Below, piece by piece: positions 8,796 through 16,452 of a stretch of 64,000 bases of DNA. Each line of letters starts with the position of its first letter. Positions within the stretch are counted from its first letter, which is position 1. The notes under the pieces are model-generated. The model was not told where the DNA came from, ran no database searches, and saw only the letters and a program-made list of their open reading frames with translations. Made by a program: the position numbers and the translations under genes. This DNA comes from Cuniculiplasma sp052315415. GTDB lineage: Archaea; Thermoplasmatota; Thermoplasmata; Thermoplasmatales; Thermoplasmataceae. The stretch lies in NCBI GenBank assembly GCA_052315415.1, contig JBLSDH010000002.1, positions 127,595 to 191,594 of the forward strand, written 5' to 3'.

Positions 8796-8866
8796 GCGGG
8801 AACCGGGATTCGAACCCGGGTTAAGGGCTTGGGAAGCCCCTGTGATAACCACTACACTATTCCCGC
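8796..8866 (-). tRNA. tRNA-Gly (anticodon CCC)
   Basis: On the minus strand a full cloverleaf folds: acceptor GCGGGAA paired with TTCCCGC, D arm with GTGGTTATCAC, anticodon stem GGGGC/GCCCT with loop TTCCCAA (anticodon CCC, reading GGG glycine codons), and T arm CCGGGTTCGAATCCCGG. The 3' CCA is not encoded. No intron is visible. Confidence 0.96.
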
Positions 8867-8921
8867 TCAAGTTTCATATAGATAAAAAATTAATAAATAA
8901 TTCTAAATGTGAATGGTACTT

Positions 8922-10172
8922 TCAGTACCATCCTCTTGCTTTCATTGCGTCTGCAACTCTTTTAACTGCTATTACATATGCTGCAGTCCTTGGATCAACT
9001 TTGTATTGATCAGAGGCGGCAAGAACTGCCTCTGCAGCAGCAGTCATCTTTTTATCAAGTTTTTCATAGACCTCGTCAAGTGTCCAGTAATATCCACCTA
9101 TATTCTGAACCCATTCGAAGTATGATGTTGTCACTCCTCCAGCATTGGCCAGGAAATCTGGGAGAACAAGAACATTGTTTTTAAACAATATCTCATCTGC
9201 CTCAGGAGTGGTTGGTCCGTTTGCAAGCTCAAGAACTATCTTCGCCTTTATTTTTGATGCGTTGTCACTTCTTATCTGGTTCTCAATTGCCGCTGGAATT
9301 AGAACGTCCACATTTAGTTCAAGAAGTTCTTCGTTAGAGATGTTCTTAGCTCCTTCAAAATCCTGAACACTTCCGTGTTTCTGTTTGTGCTCAAGAAGTT
9401 TTTCAAAGTCCAATCCTTTTTCAGAATAGATTCCTCCCTTTGTATCTGATATTGCCACAACCTTTGAGCCAAAATGTTCCTTAACAAGTTTCATTGCAAA
9501 CTGTCCTGCATTTCCAAACCCCTGAATTGCCACAGTAGCCTTTGATAGATCAATATTCTTCTTCTTTGCCCCTACCTTGAGGACGTACATTCCCCCCTTT
9601 GCTGTTGCGTCTCCCCTTCCTTCAGATCCGCCAACAGTAAGTGGCTTGCCCGTAATAACACCAGGAGCAGATTTTCTAACTATGTTCTCGTATTCATCCA
9701 TCATCCATGCCATAATCTGAGGTGTTGTGTAAACATCAGGTGCAGGAACATCAACCTCGGGCCCTATGAATTCACCAAGTGCCCTAACATAGGCTCTGCT
9801 TAACCTCTCAAGCTCTCCAGCACTCATCTTCTTTGGATCACATATCACTCCACCTTTTGCTCCACCCAGTGGAATGTCCACAACTGCAGTTTTCCATGTC
9901 ATCCAAGCAGCAAGAGCCTTAACTGTTGAAATAGTCTCCTCAGGATGAAATCTAATTCCACCCTTTGTGGGTCCTCTTGCATTGTTATAGTGAACCCTAA
10001 ACCCTGTGAAAACCTTAACCTTTCCGTCATCCATCCTCACAGGAAGACTTACAGTCATTATCTGCTGTGGTTGCTTTAATATCTCAAGAGCCTGCTGGTC
10101 TAGTTTCATAACCTTTGCAGCTTTTTCAAGCTGTTTAACGGCTATGTCAAAAGGATCTAAATCTTCTGCCAT
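8922..10172 (-). CDS. gdhA: Glutamate dehydrogenase
   Basis: Hexameric Glu/Leu/Phe/Val dehydrogenase family, 416 residues, interconverting glutamate and 2-oxoglutarate plus ammonia. Visible motifs are the substrate-binding GPTKGGIRFHP (67-77), the catalytic region with Lys94 (MTWKTAVVDIPLGGAKGG), and the Rossmann motif GFGNAG in the C-terminal half. Length matches archaeal GdhA. An AAGGTGAT Shine-Dalgarno lies just upstream of the ATG, and a TATA-like GGTTAAATA about 35 bp upstream. Cofactor specificity cannot be assigned safely. Works with the P5C dehydrogenase at 16453 in proline/arginine to 2-oxoglutarate flow. Confidence 0.96.
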   Translation of the reverse strand: MAEDLDPFDIAVKQLEKAAKVMKLDQQALEILKQPQQIMTVSLPVRMDDGKVKVFTGFRVHYNNARGPTKGGIRFHPEETISTVKALAAWMTWKTAVVDIPLGGAKGGVICDPKKMSAGELERLSRAYVRALGEFIGPEVDVPAPDVYTTPQIMAWMMDEYENIVRKSAPGVITGKPLTVGGSEGRGDATAKGGMYVLKVGAKKKNIDLSKATVAIQGFGNAGQFAMKLVKEHFGSKVVAISDTKGGIYSEKGLDFEKLLEHKQKHGSVQDFEGAKNISNEELLELNVDVLIPAAIENQIRSDNASKIKAKIVLELANGPTTPEADEILFKNNVLVLPDFLANAGGVTTSYFEWVQNIGGYYWTLDEVYEKLDKKMTAAAEAVLAASDQYKVDPRTAAYVIAVKRVADAMKARGWY

Positions 10173-10270
10173 TAAATCACCTTAGGCGTTTGGGTATTTA
10201 ACCAATGAATTAAACCTTTATGCATTTTTTAATTTCATTTTTTTAATTTCATATTTCATAATATGGTGTT

Positions 10271-10636
10271 TCATATAAAAGCCGTTACCTCTAATTCAAC
10301 CAGGGCGTCTTTATTTGGAAAAGAACATACAACAGTTGTCCTTGAAACGGGATTTTTTCCAAAATATTTCTCAAATAGATCATTCATTTCTTTAAAATTA
10401 TCAGCTGAAGAAAGGTAAACAACTACTCTTACCACTTTTTCCATGGAACTGCCTGAATGTTCCAGGATTTTCTTGACGTTTGAAATTGCCTTCTCAAACT
10501 GTAATGTAAAGTTCCCTAAAGTTTCCTTTGAAACGCCAAGCTGACCTGACAAAAAAACCAACCTGTCAAAAAGTGTAGCATGTACGTATGGCCCTGCTCT
10601 CCCTAGATCTTCAACAACTACTGTTTTTTTATCCAT
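10271..10636 (-). CDS. RidA/YjgF family enamine/imine deaminase
   Basis: 121-residue trimeric RidA-family protein that hydrolyses reactive enamine/imine intermediates released by PLP enzymes. The family features are GPYVHATLFDRLVFLSGQLG near residue 15 and KNPVSRTTVVCSF with the conserved arginine that binds substrate carboxylates. Length is normal. It stands alone between gdhA and an MFS transporter, all on the minus strand but with spacers of about 100 and 35 bp. Confidence 0.88.
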   Translation of the reverse strand: MDKKTVVVEDLGRAGPYVHATLFDRLVFLSGQLGVSKETLGNFTLQFEKAISNVKKILEHSGSSMEKVVRVVVYLSSADNFKEMNDLFEKYFGKNPVSRTTVVCSFPNKDALVELEVTAFI

Positions 10637-10671
10637 AATATGAATATACTTTGTTATTATTTATTATTTTT

Positions 10672-11907
10672 TTATATTACACCGGAGGGTTTTTCCTTAA
10701 TAAATGGAAATTCATAGTATTTTGAGTATAATGAGGTGGCAATAAAACCAGAGAATGAAAAAATACCAAAAAATATTAAACCTGAATATACGCCGTACAA
10801 TCCTGACAGAATTCCAAACCCAAAGATTCCAGTAATACCGCCCAGCCTTCCAATCATCTGAGAGAAACCTTCTCCACTTGCCGAGTGTCTTGTTTCATAG
10901 GCATCAGCAGGAGCTATTACGGTTGTTTTATCTGGCCCCATAGCACCAAAGAAAAAAGATGTGAATAAAAGAGAGAAAATCAAAATGTAATTTATATTAG
11001 TGTTGATATATCCTATTGAGCCCAATATCAAAAGTGGAATGGCCCGACCAAGAAAGCCTATTTCTTGCAATCTAAGAATGGCAATTTTTTTTATTAGCCA
11101 AACAGTTACAAGGGCCGCGGGGATTGTGACCATTTTAGTTATGAGGCTAAAATAATCTGAAACAGGATTTGATACAAATAGTATTACTGCGAAAAAAGCA
11201 GGTAAAAACACTGAAAAACCTTGATCTGACACCTGATATGAGAACCATGAATAGCTGTAAAACGCTATTCTTATTTTCTTATTACTGAAAAAGTCCTCCA
11301 TTATATTTTTCATGCTTTTTCTACTTTCATTCTTCCATTTTTTTGATTCAGGAAGGAAACCTCTTAAGAAAATGAATGGCAGTGAGATAACTGACCCAGA
11401 GAGAAGAATGTACCTCCAACCATCAATTTCGAAATAAGTGTTTAGCAATGTTCCAAGTCCATATGCAACAATCATTCCAAAATTGGCGGCAAATAGAATA
11501 ACTGCCATGTTTCCTTTAGAAGAACTTTCCTCACTCAACTCTTTTATGTATGGAAATGCAACTGAAAAATCCATACCGATTGCAAAACCAACAAATAATC
11601 TTGATATAAACAGTGTTTCAAAATTGAATGATAATGCAGCAAAAGTTTCGAATATAAAATATCCTATAATATCGACGGTTATCAATGACTTTCTTCCAAA
11701 TCGATCAGAGAAAAGACCGGATGGGAAAGAACCTATTGCTGCACCCATAATAGAGGAAGCTGCAATTAAAGTTATCTGATATGTCCCGAGGCTGAACTGT
11801 TCACTTATTGGTTTAATTCCAACCGAGATTGCGGCAATATCAAAAGTAGAGATGAAGATGCCACTGCCAAGAATTAAAATGTATATGTTGTTGCTTCTAA
11901 AATTCAT
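10672..11907 (-). CDS. Major facilitator superfamily transporter
   Basis: 411 residues with about 12 predicted transmembrane segments and the MFS loop 2-3 signature GLFSDRFGRKSLI, with a related motif after the middle loop. It belongs to the metabolite:H+ symporter/sugar-porter-like group (N-terminal GSGIFISTFDIAAISVG). The substrate cannot be predicted. It lies downstream of the methionine genes on the same strand, separated by 34 bp, so it may share their transcript. Confidence 0.88.
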   Translation of the reverse strand: MNFRSNNIYILILGSGIFISTFDIAAISVGIKPISEQFSLGTYQITLIAASSIMGAAIGSFPSGLFSDRFGRKSLITVDIIGYFIFETFAALSFNFETLFISRLFVGFAIGMDFSVAFPYIKELSEESSSKGNMAVILFAANFGMIVAYGLGTLLNTYFEIDGWRYILLSGSVISLPFIFLRGFLPESKKWKNESRKSMKNIMEDFFSNKKIRIAFYSYSWFSYQVSDQGFSVFLPAFFAVILFVSNPVSDYFSLITKMVTIPAALVTVWLIKKIAILRLQEIGFLGRAIPLLILGSIGYINTNINYILIFSLLFTSFFFGAMGPDKTTVIAPADAYETRHSASGEGFSQMIGRLGGITGIFGFGILSGLYGVYSGLIFFGIFSFSGFIATSLYSKYYEFPFIKEKPSGVI

Positions 11908-11941
11908 GTAAGGTTTCCCTTACAGATATTTACAATTGGTA

Positions 11942-12967
11942 TTAAAGATTTTTTCTTATTGATTTTACAGCCTCTCCCATATTTTTCAATTTTTTATATG
12001 CCACATCCCTTGATCTTGTCCTTAGTCCGCAATCCGGGTTAACCTTTATAAGTTCCGGAAAAGGCATTAGTTTCATTGAGTATTCCAGCCTATCTTTAAT
12101 TAATTCTTGACTCTCCAAATCATCAATATGGACATCTGTTACACCTATTCCAAGGAATTTCTTTTTATTCAAAGTTTCATTCATTTCATTGAACCTTTTT
12201 ACGTCATAGTAACCCTTTCTTACATCATCTGTCAAGCCTCTGTTAAGGCTATCTCTGTTGGCAAATTCAAGATTGTATCCGTCAACCTTCAAATCAGGCA
12301 TAACATTAAATAGCATTCCATAGTCAGAACTGTAACAGACATGTATTGATGATTCTATTCCATCTATATTTGAAATTGTTCTGTTTACTGAATTCACAAC
12401 TATATCCATCTCGTCAGGATGAGTGGTTGCTGCTGGTTCATCTATTTGAATCTCTAGTTTTCCAGTTTTACCATTCTCCCTCCAGATTTTAAGAAGATGG
12501 AGAATTTCTTCCCGAAGTACCCTGGCAAAGGAATCTGCAAGTTCAGCCCTGTCCCTATAATACTCATTAAATGACCAGTCCATCATGGTGTAAGGACCAG
12601 TAACTGGAATCTTTATGTTTTCCCAACCCTGTTTAATCAGGAATTTTAATTCATCTTCAAGAGGGTGATACTTCAAATTCAGTAATCCTTTCACACTTCC
12701 TTTTTTATAATATCGGTTATCAAATGATCTGACCGGCCCATAAAATTCTATATTTTGCATCGCTATGGCGAAGTTCTCATACATTTCCCATCTAAACATT
12801 TCGCCACCAACCCCTATATTATCAATACCTGCTTTTTCAAAAAGTGAAATCGTTTCTATAGTTGCCCTTTCAGCCTTGCTTATGAATTCCGGTGTTCCAA
12901 AAGTTTTATGGAATACACTGCTCAGATATTCAGGCTTCCTGAAACTCCCTATCTCTTGTAATATCAA
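11942..12967 (-). CDS. metE: Cobalamin-independent methionine synthase, catalytic (C-terminal) domain protein
   Basis: 341 residues matching the catalytic barrel of MetE, which transfers a methyl group to homocysteine. The N-terminal GSFRKPEYL, the central VTGPYTMMDWSF, the QIDEPAA segment, IHVCYSSDYG (Zn ligands His/Cys) and the C-terminal NPDCGLRTR (third Zn ligand Cys) are present. It starts at TTG in the ATTTGATATT context, with no in-frame ATG near it. It follows a gene for the MetE N-terminal-like half, as in other archaea where bacterial MetE is split into two polypeptides. The methyl donor may be a folate or another C1 carrier. Confidence 0.9.
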   Translation of the reverse strand: MILQEIGSFRKPEYLSSVFHKTFGTPEFISKAERATIETISLFEKAGIDNIGVGGEMFRWEMYENFAIAMQNIEFYGPVRSFDNRYYKKGSVKGLLNLKYHPLEDELKFLIKQGWENIKIPVTGPYTMMDWSFNEYYRDRAELADSFARVLREEILHLLKIWRENGKTGKLEIQIDEPAATTHPDEMDIVVNSVNRTISNIDGIESSIHVCYSSDYGMLFNVMPDLKVDGYNLEFANRDSLNRGLTDDVRKGYYDVKRFNEMNETLNKKKFLGIGVTDVHIDDLESQELIKDRLEYSMKLMPFPELIKVNPDCGLRTRSRDVAYKKLKNMGEAVKSIRKNL

Positions 12968-12971
12968 ATTT

Positions 12972-13802
12972 TTATTCGTTTTCCACCACCTCCTTCATTA
13001 CTTTTACCTTTTTATCAGCAATTACCCTTGGAAGAAAATCCGGATAATCATTAAATCCAATCAAAACATTTCCGCTGTTAACTTTTTCTAATTGTTTTAT
13101 AATTTTTTCCTTGGACTCTATTGTTGTGGTTTTTGCCTCAAAAATTCTCATTATCTGGATTTCTGATTCATTGGGATTTTCATTTTTCCTTTCTGAAAAA
13201 CCTGCTATGGCATCCAGAACTATTTTCTTGTTTCCTAGAACCTCCTTTATTGAGATCAAAGTATCATAATGTACAGGGACTCGTTCCATTATGATGACAC
13301 CTTCCTTTGAAAAATTTCTCAGAAGATCTCCGTAGGCTTCCAAAATGCTAACAATAAAATCCTCTTTTTTTAATTTGGCATCATTATAGCTGTATGAGAA
13401 AAAAGTTTCTGGCCCGGGAAGAAATCCGTAACCCCCCTTTGATCTGTAGACTGGGCCTGGTATGTTGTCCTTTCCGCTGGCCTCCGAATCTCGGAATTTT
13501 GGTTTTCCAACTATTTTAGGTTCCCGGTAAAATGTATTTGTATATTCAAGTCTCCTCAATGGGCCAACTTCAAAACCGCTAAGGGAGCCCAGTAGAGGGC
13601 GGAAAATATCAAACCAATTATACAGTGGGTCTGAGGACAAGATATTTTCCCCTCTGAATTTTAGAAATTCCTCAGTCTCCTCGTCTATTCTGTTATTAAG
13701 ATCTTTAACCCCTAAAATTCCTCTTTGCCATCTTCCGATCAATATCCTTAGATTTTCATCCTTTGGATATATTCCATCAATCAAACCTTTTACATTATTC
13801 AT
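12972..13802 (-). CDS. MetE N-terminal-domain-like protein
   Basis: 276 residues related to the N-terminal barrel of bacterial MetE: QRGILGVKDLNNRIDEETEEF near the start, SKGGYGFLPGPETFFSYSY around residue 120, and a TIM-barrel-like pattern afterwards. The Zn-binding cysteines are not here but in the next gene, 4 bp downstream. The ATG at 13802 is preferred because GGAGTG lies 8 bp upstream; a GTG at 13811 would extend it into metF. It presumably pairs with the catalytic half and positions the folate, by analogy with full-length MetE. Confidence 0.82.
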   Translation of the reverse strand: MNNVKGLIDGIYPKDENLRILIGRWQRGILGVKDLNNRIDEETEEFLKFRGENILSSDPLYNWFDIFRPLLGSLSGFEVGPLRRLEYTNTFYREPKIVGKPKFRDSEASGKDNIPGPVYRSKGGYGFLPGPETFFSYSYNDAKLKKEDFIVSILEAYGDLLRNFSKEGVIIMERVPVHYDTLISIKEVLGNKKIVLDAIAGFSERKNENPNESEIQIMRIFEAKTTTIESKEKIIKQLEKVNSGNVLIGFNDYPDFLPRVIADKKVKVMKEVVENE

Positions 13803-13803
13803 T

Positions 13804-14601
13804 TTATACACACTCCAATATATTTTTAGCTATTTCATAATCATTCATTGGCATAATGTGAATCCCAATAACATACTGCTTTAGCTTTTCATATGTTTCA
13901 AGGATCAACCTTGCAGATTCTGATCTTATGTCTTCTGTATTTTCCAGTCTCCTAATTGTTTCTTCATCAATTTCTACCCCAAGTTTCTTTATGAAATTTA
14001 ACTGAGATTTAGATTTAAGAGGCATAAATCCTGCGATAATTTTTTTTTCTTTCAATTTAATGAAAGAATCATGAAAACCAAAGATAATTTGGCTAACAAA
14101 AAAGTTAGCACCTGAAGAAATTTTCATTTTAATTATCTCAGTTTCGTTTGACCTGTATGGATTGAATGCCCCCCCTATTGAAAAATTTTTGTCTTTTAGG
14201 TTCTCTTCCAATGTTTTTTTAGCCAGCTCCATTGTTTTAAAAACATCCAGTTCCCTAACCTCCCTTGAATTCATACTTTCATTTATTTTATCTCCACCGA
14301 TTATAAAGAAGTCCCTTATGCCAAATTTTACACCTGTTTGAAATTGAGATGACAAATAAAGAGAGTTTTTGTCCCTTGGTGTTATATGTGGAATTGCAGA
14401 AAGTGAGGTATTTTTAGATAGTTCAATAGCTGTAATTATTGGATCGATGCCGGGTTTTCCCTGTGGATTTTCCGGTATCATAACATGGTTTGCAACACCA
14501 TCCATGATGTTTTTTGCCCTGTTTATATCCTCTATGGTTGGAGACTTCTCAGGCAAAAATTCAAATGACTTTACAGTCTTCGATGCTGATATGATGCTCA
14601 T
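13804..14601 (-). CDS. metF: 5,10-methylenetetrahydrofolate reductase (MetF family)
   Basis: 265-residue TIM-barrel protein of the MetF family, making 5-methyl-tetrahydrofolate (or the archaeal pterin equivalent) for methionine synthase. Features are KSFEFLPEKSP at the N-terminus (the SFEF-P-K motif with the active-site Glu), HITPRDKN, the GGD motif after FFIIG, and ANFFVSQIIF. Length is slightly short of bacterial MetF. It is the first gene of a three-gene operon with the two MetE halves; the next gene begins about 1 bp after its stop. Confidence 0.88.
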   Translation of the reverse strand: MSIISASKTVKSFEFLPEKSPTIEDINRAKNIMDGVANHVMIPENPQGKPGIDPIITAIELSKNTSLSAIPHITPRDKNSLYLSSQFQTGVKFGIRDFFIIGGDKINESMNSREVRELDVFKTMELAKKTLEENLKDKNFSIGGAFNPYRSNETEIIKMKISSGANFFVSQIIFGFHDSFIKLKEKKIIAGFMPLKSKSQLNFIKKLGVEIDEETIRRLENTEDIRSESARLILETYEKLKQYVIGIHIMPMNDYEIAKNILECV

Positions 14602-14670
14602 TTCCTGACTTTTTTAAGATTGAATTATCTTATTTAATATATTGTTAAATTTTAATTATCCATAGTAATA

Positions 14671-15018
14671 CTATGATAGAGTCAAAAGTATATCTCTCAA
14701 TTTTGTGTAAACCTCATTTCCCTTATTTGTTAATGAATAGGTAAGATTCTCTTGATCCCTATAGACAATGTTCGCTTTCTGTAAGAATTTAAGTCTCTTT
14801 GATATTATATTGTTGCTTGCATTTGGTACTGATTCCACAATCTCAGAGAATCTTGCTTTCTCCTTGTTTTTTATGACAAAAATTATCAATACCGTAAACT
14901 TTCTGATAATTTTTGAAAGAGTTTCAGCACCATTATCAATACAAACTTTTTTTCCGGAAACTTCAATTATACAATTTTCCCATTTTTTTTCCAGTCTGTA
15001 AGAATCTAAATTGGGCAT
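14671..15018 (-). CDS. HxlR-like winged-helix transcriptional regulator
   Basis: A 115-residue protein with a single winged helix: FTVLIIFVIKNKEKARFSEI, then SNNIISKRLKFLQKANIVYR (recognition helix) and a wing YSLTNKGNEVY. This pattern fits the HxlR/MarR-like group. The usual N-terminal cysteine of HxlR sensors may correspond to CIDNG. The ATG at 15018 is preferred over the TTG at 15027. It is divergent from the Ser/Thr kinase gene. Target genes unknown. Confidence 0.7.
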   Translation of the reverse strand: MPNLDSYRLEKKWENCIIEVSGKKVCIDNGAETLSKIIRKFTVLIIFVIKNKEKARFSEIVESVPNASNNIISKRLKFLQKANIVYRDQENLTYSLTNKGNEVYTKLRDILLTLS

Positions 15019-15083
15019 TAAATTCAAAATTACATTAACAGTATTAATGGTTTTAACTGTAATAATCTAAAAAGTTCTTATTG

Positions 15084-15099
15084 CTATTTTGAAAAATAG
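15084..15099. promoter_or_regulatory. Inverted repeat upstream of the kinase gene
   Basis: The perfect dyad CTATTTTgaAAAATAG has 7-bp arms and a 2-nt spacer. It lies 38-53 bp before the kinase ATG, just upstream of a TATA-like AATATACAATA (15110-15120), in the spacer between the HxlR-like regulator and the kinase. The position suits a regulator site; the sequence is AT-rich, so chance is possible. Confidence 0.3.
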
Positions 15100-15136
15100 A
15101 TAAAATGATAATATACAATAAAATGTACCCCCATAA

Positions 15137-15928
15137 ATGATGGATTATCCTAAAAAACTTGAAGGGAATAGGGACACTTATTACATAAAAAGACATTTAG
15201 CGACTGGGGGAATGGGAGAAGTTCTTGAAGGAGTGGATTCCAGTGAAAGACCAGTTGCAATTAAGATTCCACTGAACTACAAGCCAAATAGGAATGGTGA
15301 CCCCGTAAATGATCAATTACAGAATGAAATAAACAATCTAAAAATTGTAACTCATCCAAATATAGTGAAATATTATGATGACGGTGTTTTTGAACAGAAT
15401 ATATTTCTTGTTATGGAAATGGTAAAGGGAAAAAGCGTCAAAGATCTTGTTGAGGGAGGAGAATTTGAATATGCGTTTGCAAAAAAGGTTTCACAGGGAA
15501 TCGCAAATGCTTTAGGCTATCTGAGGAGATATAGGATCGTACATCGTGATGTTAGCCCAGTAAATCTTATAATTTCAGAGTCAGATGATATTGTTAAACT
15601 AATTGATTTCAGCACATCTGTAAGGTTAGGGGAAGATGAAGAGTACATGAGAATAAGAGGAAGTAAGGTAGGTACTGCCAATTTTTCAGCGCCAGAGCAA
15701 TTCACTCAGGGACTTTGTTATATAGATTCAGATGTCTACTCACTTGGTGCAAATGCTTATTATTGTTTAACTGGAAATTACCCAGAAAAAATTAAAAACG
15801 ATCTAAAGGCCATAAAAAGGTTTGAAGGATTGTCAGTTTACGAAGTCATAAGAAAAACACTTCAGATTAAAAGAGAAGACAGAGAAAGAGATATTTTTAA
15901 ATTGATAGATATTCTAAAAGGTAAGTAG
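15137..15928 (+). CDS. Stand-alone Hanks-type Ser/Thr protein kinase with variant motifs
   Basis: 263 residues, kinase domain only, with no membrane segment. Visible motifs are the glycine loop LATGGMGEV (21-29), Lys43 (VAIKIP), Glu64, catalytic HRDVSPVNLI (136-145), DFS (157-159) instead of DFG, and SAPEQF (184-189) for APE. Asp138, Asn143 and Asp157 are intact, so catalysis is plausible, but the HRD+2 lysine usual for Ser/Thr kinases is Ser and the DFG glycine is Ser. A TATA-like box about 20-27 bp upstream suggests a leaderless mRNA. The stop codon shares its last base with the first base of tRNA-Arg. Confidence 0.87.
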   Translation: MMDYPKKLEGNRDTYYIKRHLATGGMGEVLEGVDSSERPVAIKIPLNYKPNRNGDPVNDQLQNEINNLKIVTHPNIVKYYDDGVFEQNIFLVMEMVKGKSVKDLVEGGEFEYAFAKKVSQGIANALGYLRRYRIVHRDVSPVNLIISESDDIVKLIDFSTSVRLGEDEEYMRIRGSKVGTANFSAPEQFTQGLCYIDSDVYSLGANAYYCLTGNYPEKIKNDLKAIKRFEGLSVYEVIRKTLQIKREDRERDIFKLIDILKGK

Positions 15929-16001
15929 GGCCTGTGGGGTAGTCAGGATATCCTTACGGCCTTCGAAGCCGAAGAGCCGGGTTCAAATCCCGGCAGGCCC
16001 G
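15928..16001 (+). tRNA. tRNA-Arg (anticodon TCG)
   Basis: Acceptor GGGCCTG pairs with CAGGCCC, discriminator G; D arm GGGTAGTCAGGATATCC; anticodon loop CTTCGAA with U33 and anticodon TCG (reading CGA and related arginine codons), closed by CGGC/GCCG; T arm GCCGGGTTCAAATCCCGGC. CCA is not encoded. The top anticodon-stem pair (27-43) appears to be an A-A mismatch. The 5' base coincides with the last base of the kinase stop codon. Confidence 0.94.
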
Positions 16002-16024
16002 CTTTAAATATGTTATTTAAAATT

Positions 16025-16249
16025 TTAAATAATTTTTGTAAAGTATAATACTAGAACCACAACAATTATCACAACAACAACGCCAATACCAGCAATGAGT
16101 CCTTTATTGCTTTTTTTATCAGCTTTTGTTATATCAAGGTGGTGGACGGTCCTTGCATGTTCTATCAAAGCCTCCTTTGTGTTAAATACCTGCTGGCAAC
16201 CTGCTGCTGTGCATTTAAATTTTCCCTCTGTACTTTCTGCACTGTTCAT
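16025..16249 (-). CDS. Small C2H2 zinc-finger protein with C-terminal membrane anchor
   Basis: 74 residues. The N-terminal half is a classical single C2H2 finger: Cys13, Cys18, His31 and His36 (C-x4-C-x12-H-x4-H), with the hydrophobic core F21/L28. After a basic linker (KADKKSNKG), residues about 50-71 form one transmembrane helix of nearly pure Gly/Ile/Val/Leu, ending in TKII. The topology is therefore tail-anchored, with the finger probably cytoplasmic. Function unknown; it could be a protein-interaction finger or a membrane-tethered nucleic-acid binder. It is convergent with tRNA-Arg. Confidence 0.75.
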   Translation of the reverse strand: MNSAESTEGKFKCTAAGCQQVFNTKEALIEHARTVHHLDITKADKKSNKGLIAGIGVVVVIIVVVLVLYFTKII

Positions 16250-16335
16250 AATAATTTATAGAGGCATAATGTTAAAATTTATATAAAATATATTTTTACA
16301 AAAAATTTTATATCGAAAATAAATCATTACTGATT

Positions 16336-16354
16336 ATTTAGTAACATACTAAAT
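16336..16354. promoter_or_regulatory. 19-bp perfect dyad between zinc-finger and P5CDH genes
   Basis: ATTTAGTAacaTACTAAAT is an inverted repeat with 8-bp perfect arms and a 3-nt spacer. It lies in the 203-bp divergent spacer, about 87 bp from the zinc-finger start and about 99 bp from the aldehyde dehydrogenase start. It looks like a homodimeric regulator site. The rest of the spacer is AT-rich promoter-like sequence with several TATA-like stretches. Confidence 0.4.
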
Positions 16355-16452
16355 TAATTAGATACTTAATAAATATAAAAATAATATGTCAGAATCTTAA
16401 TTGTTTGAAAAACTGTTTTATAACATATACCAATATAGATATTGTGATTTAA

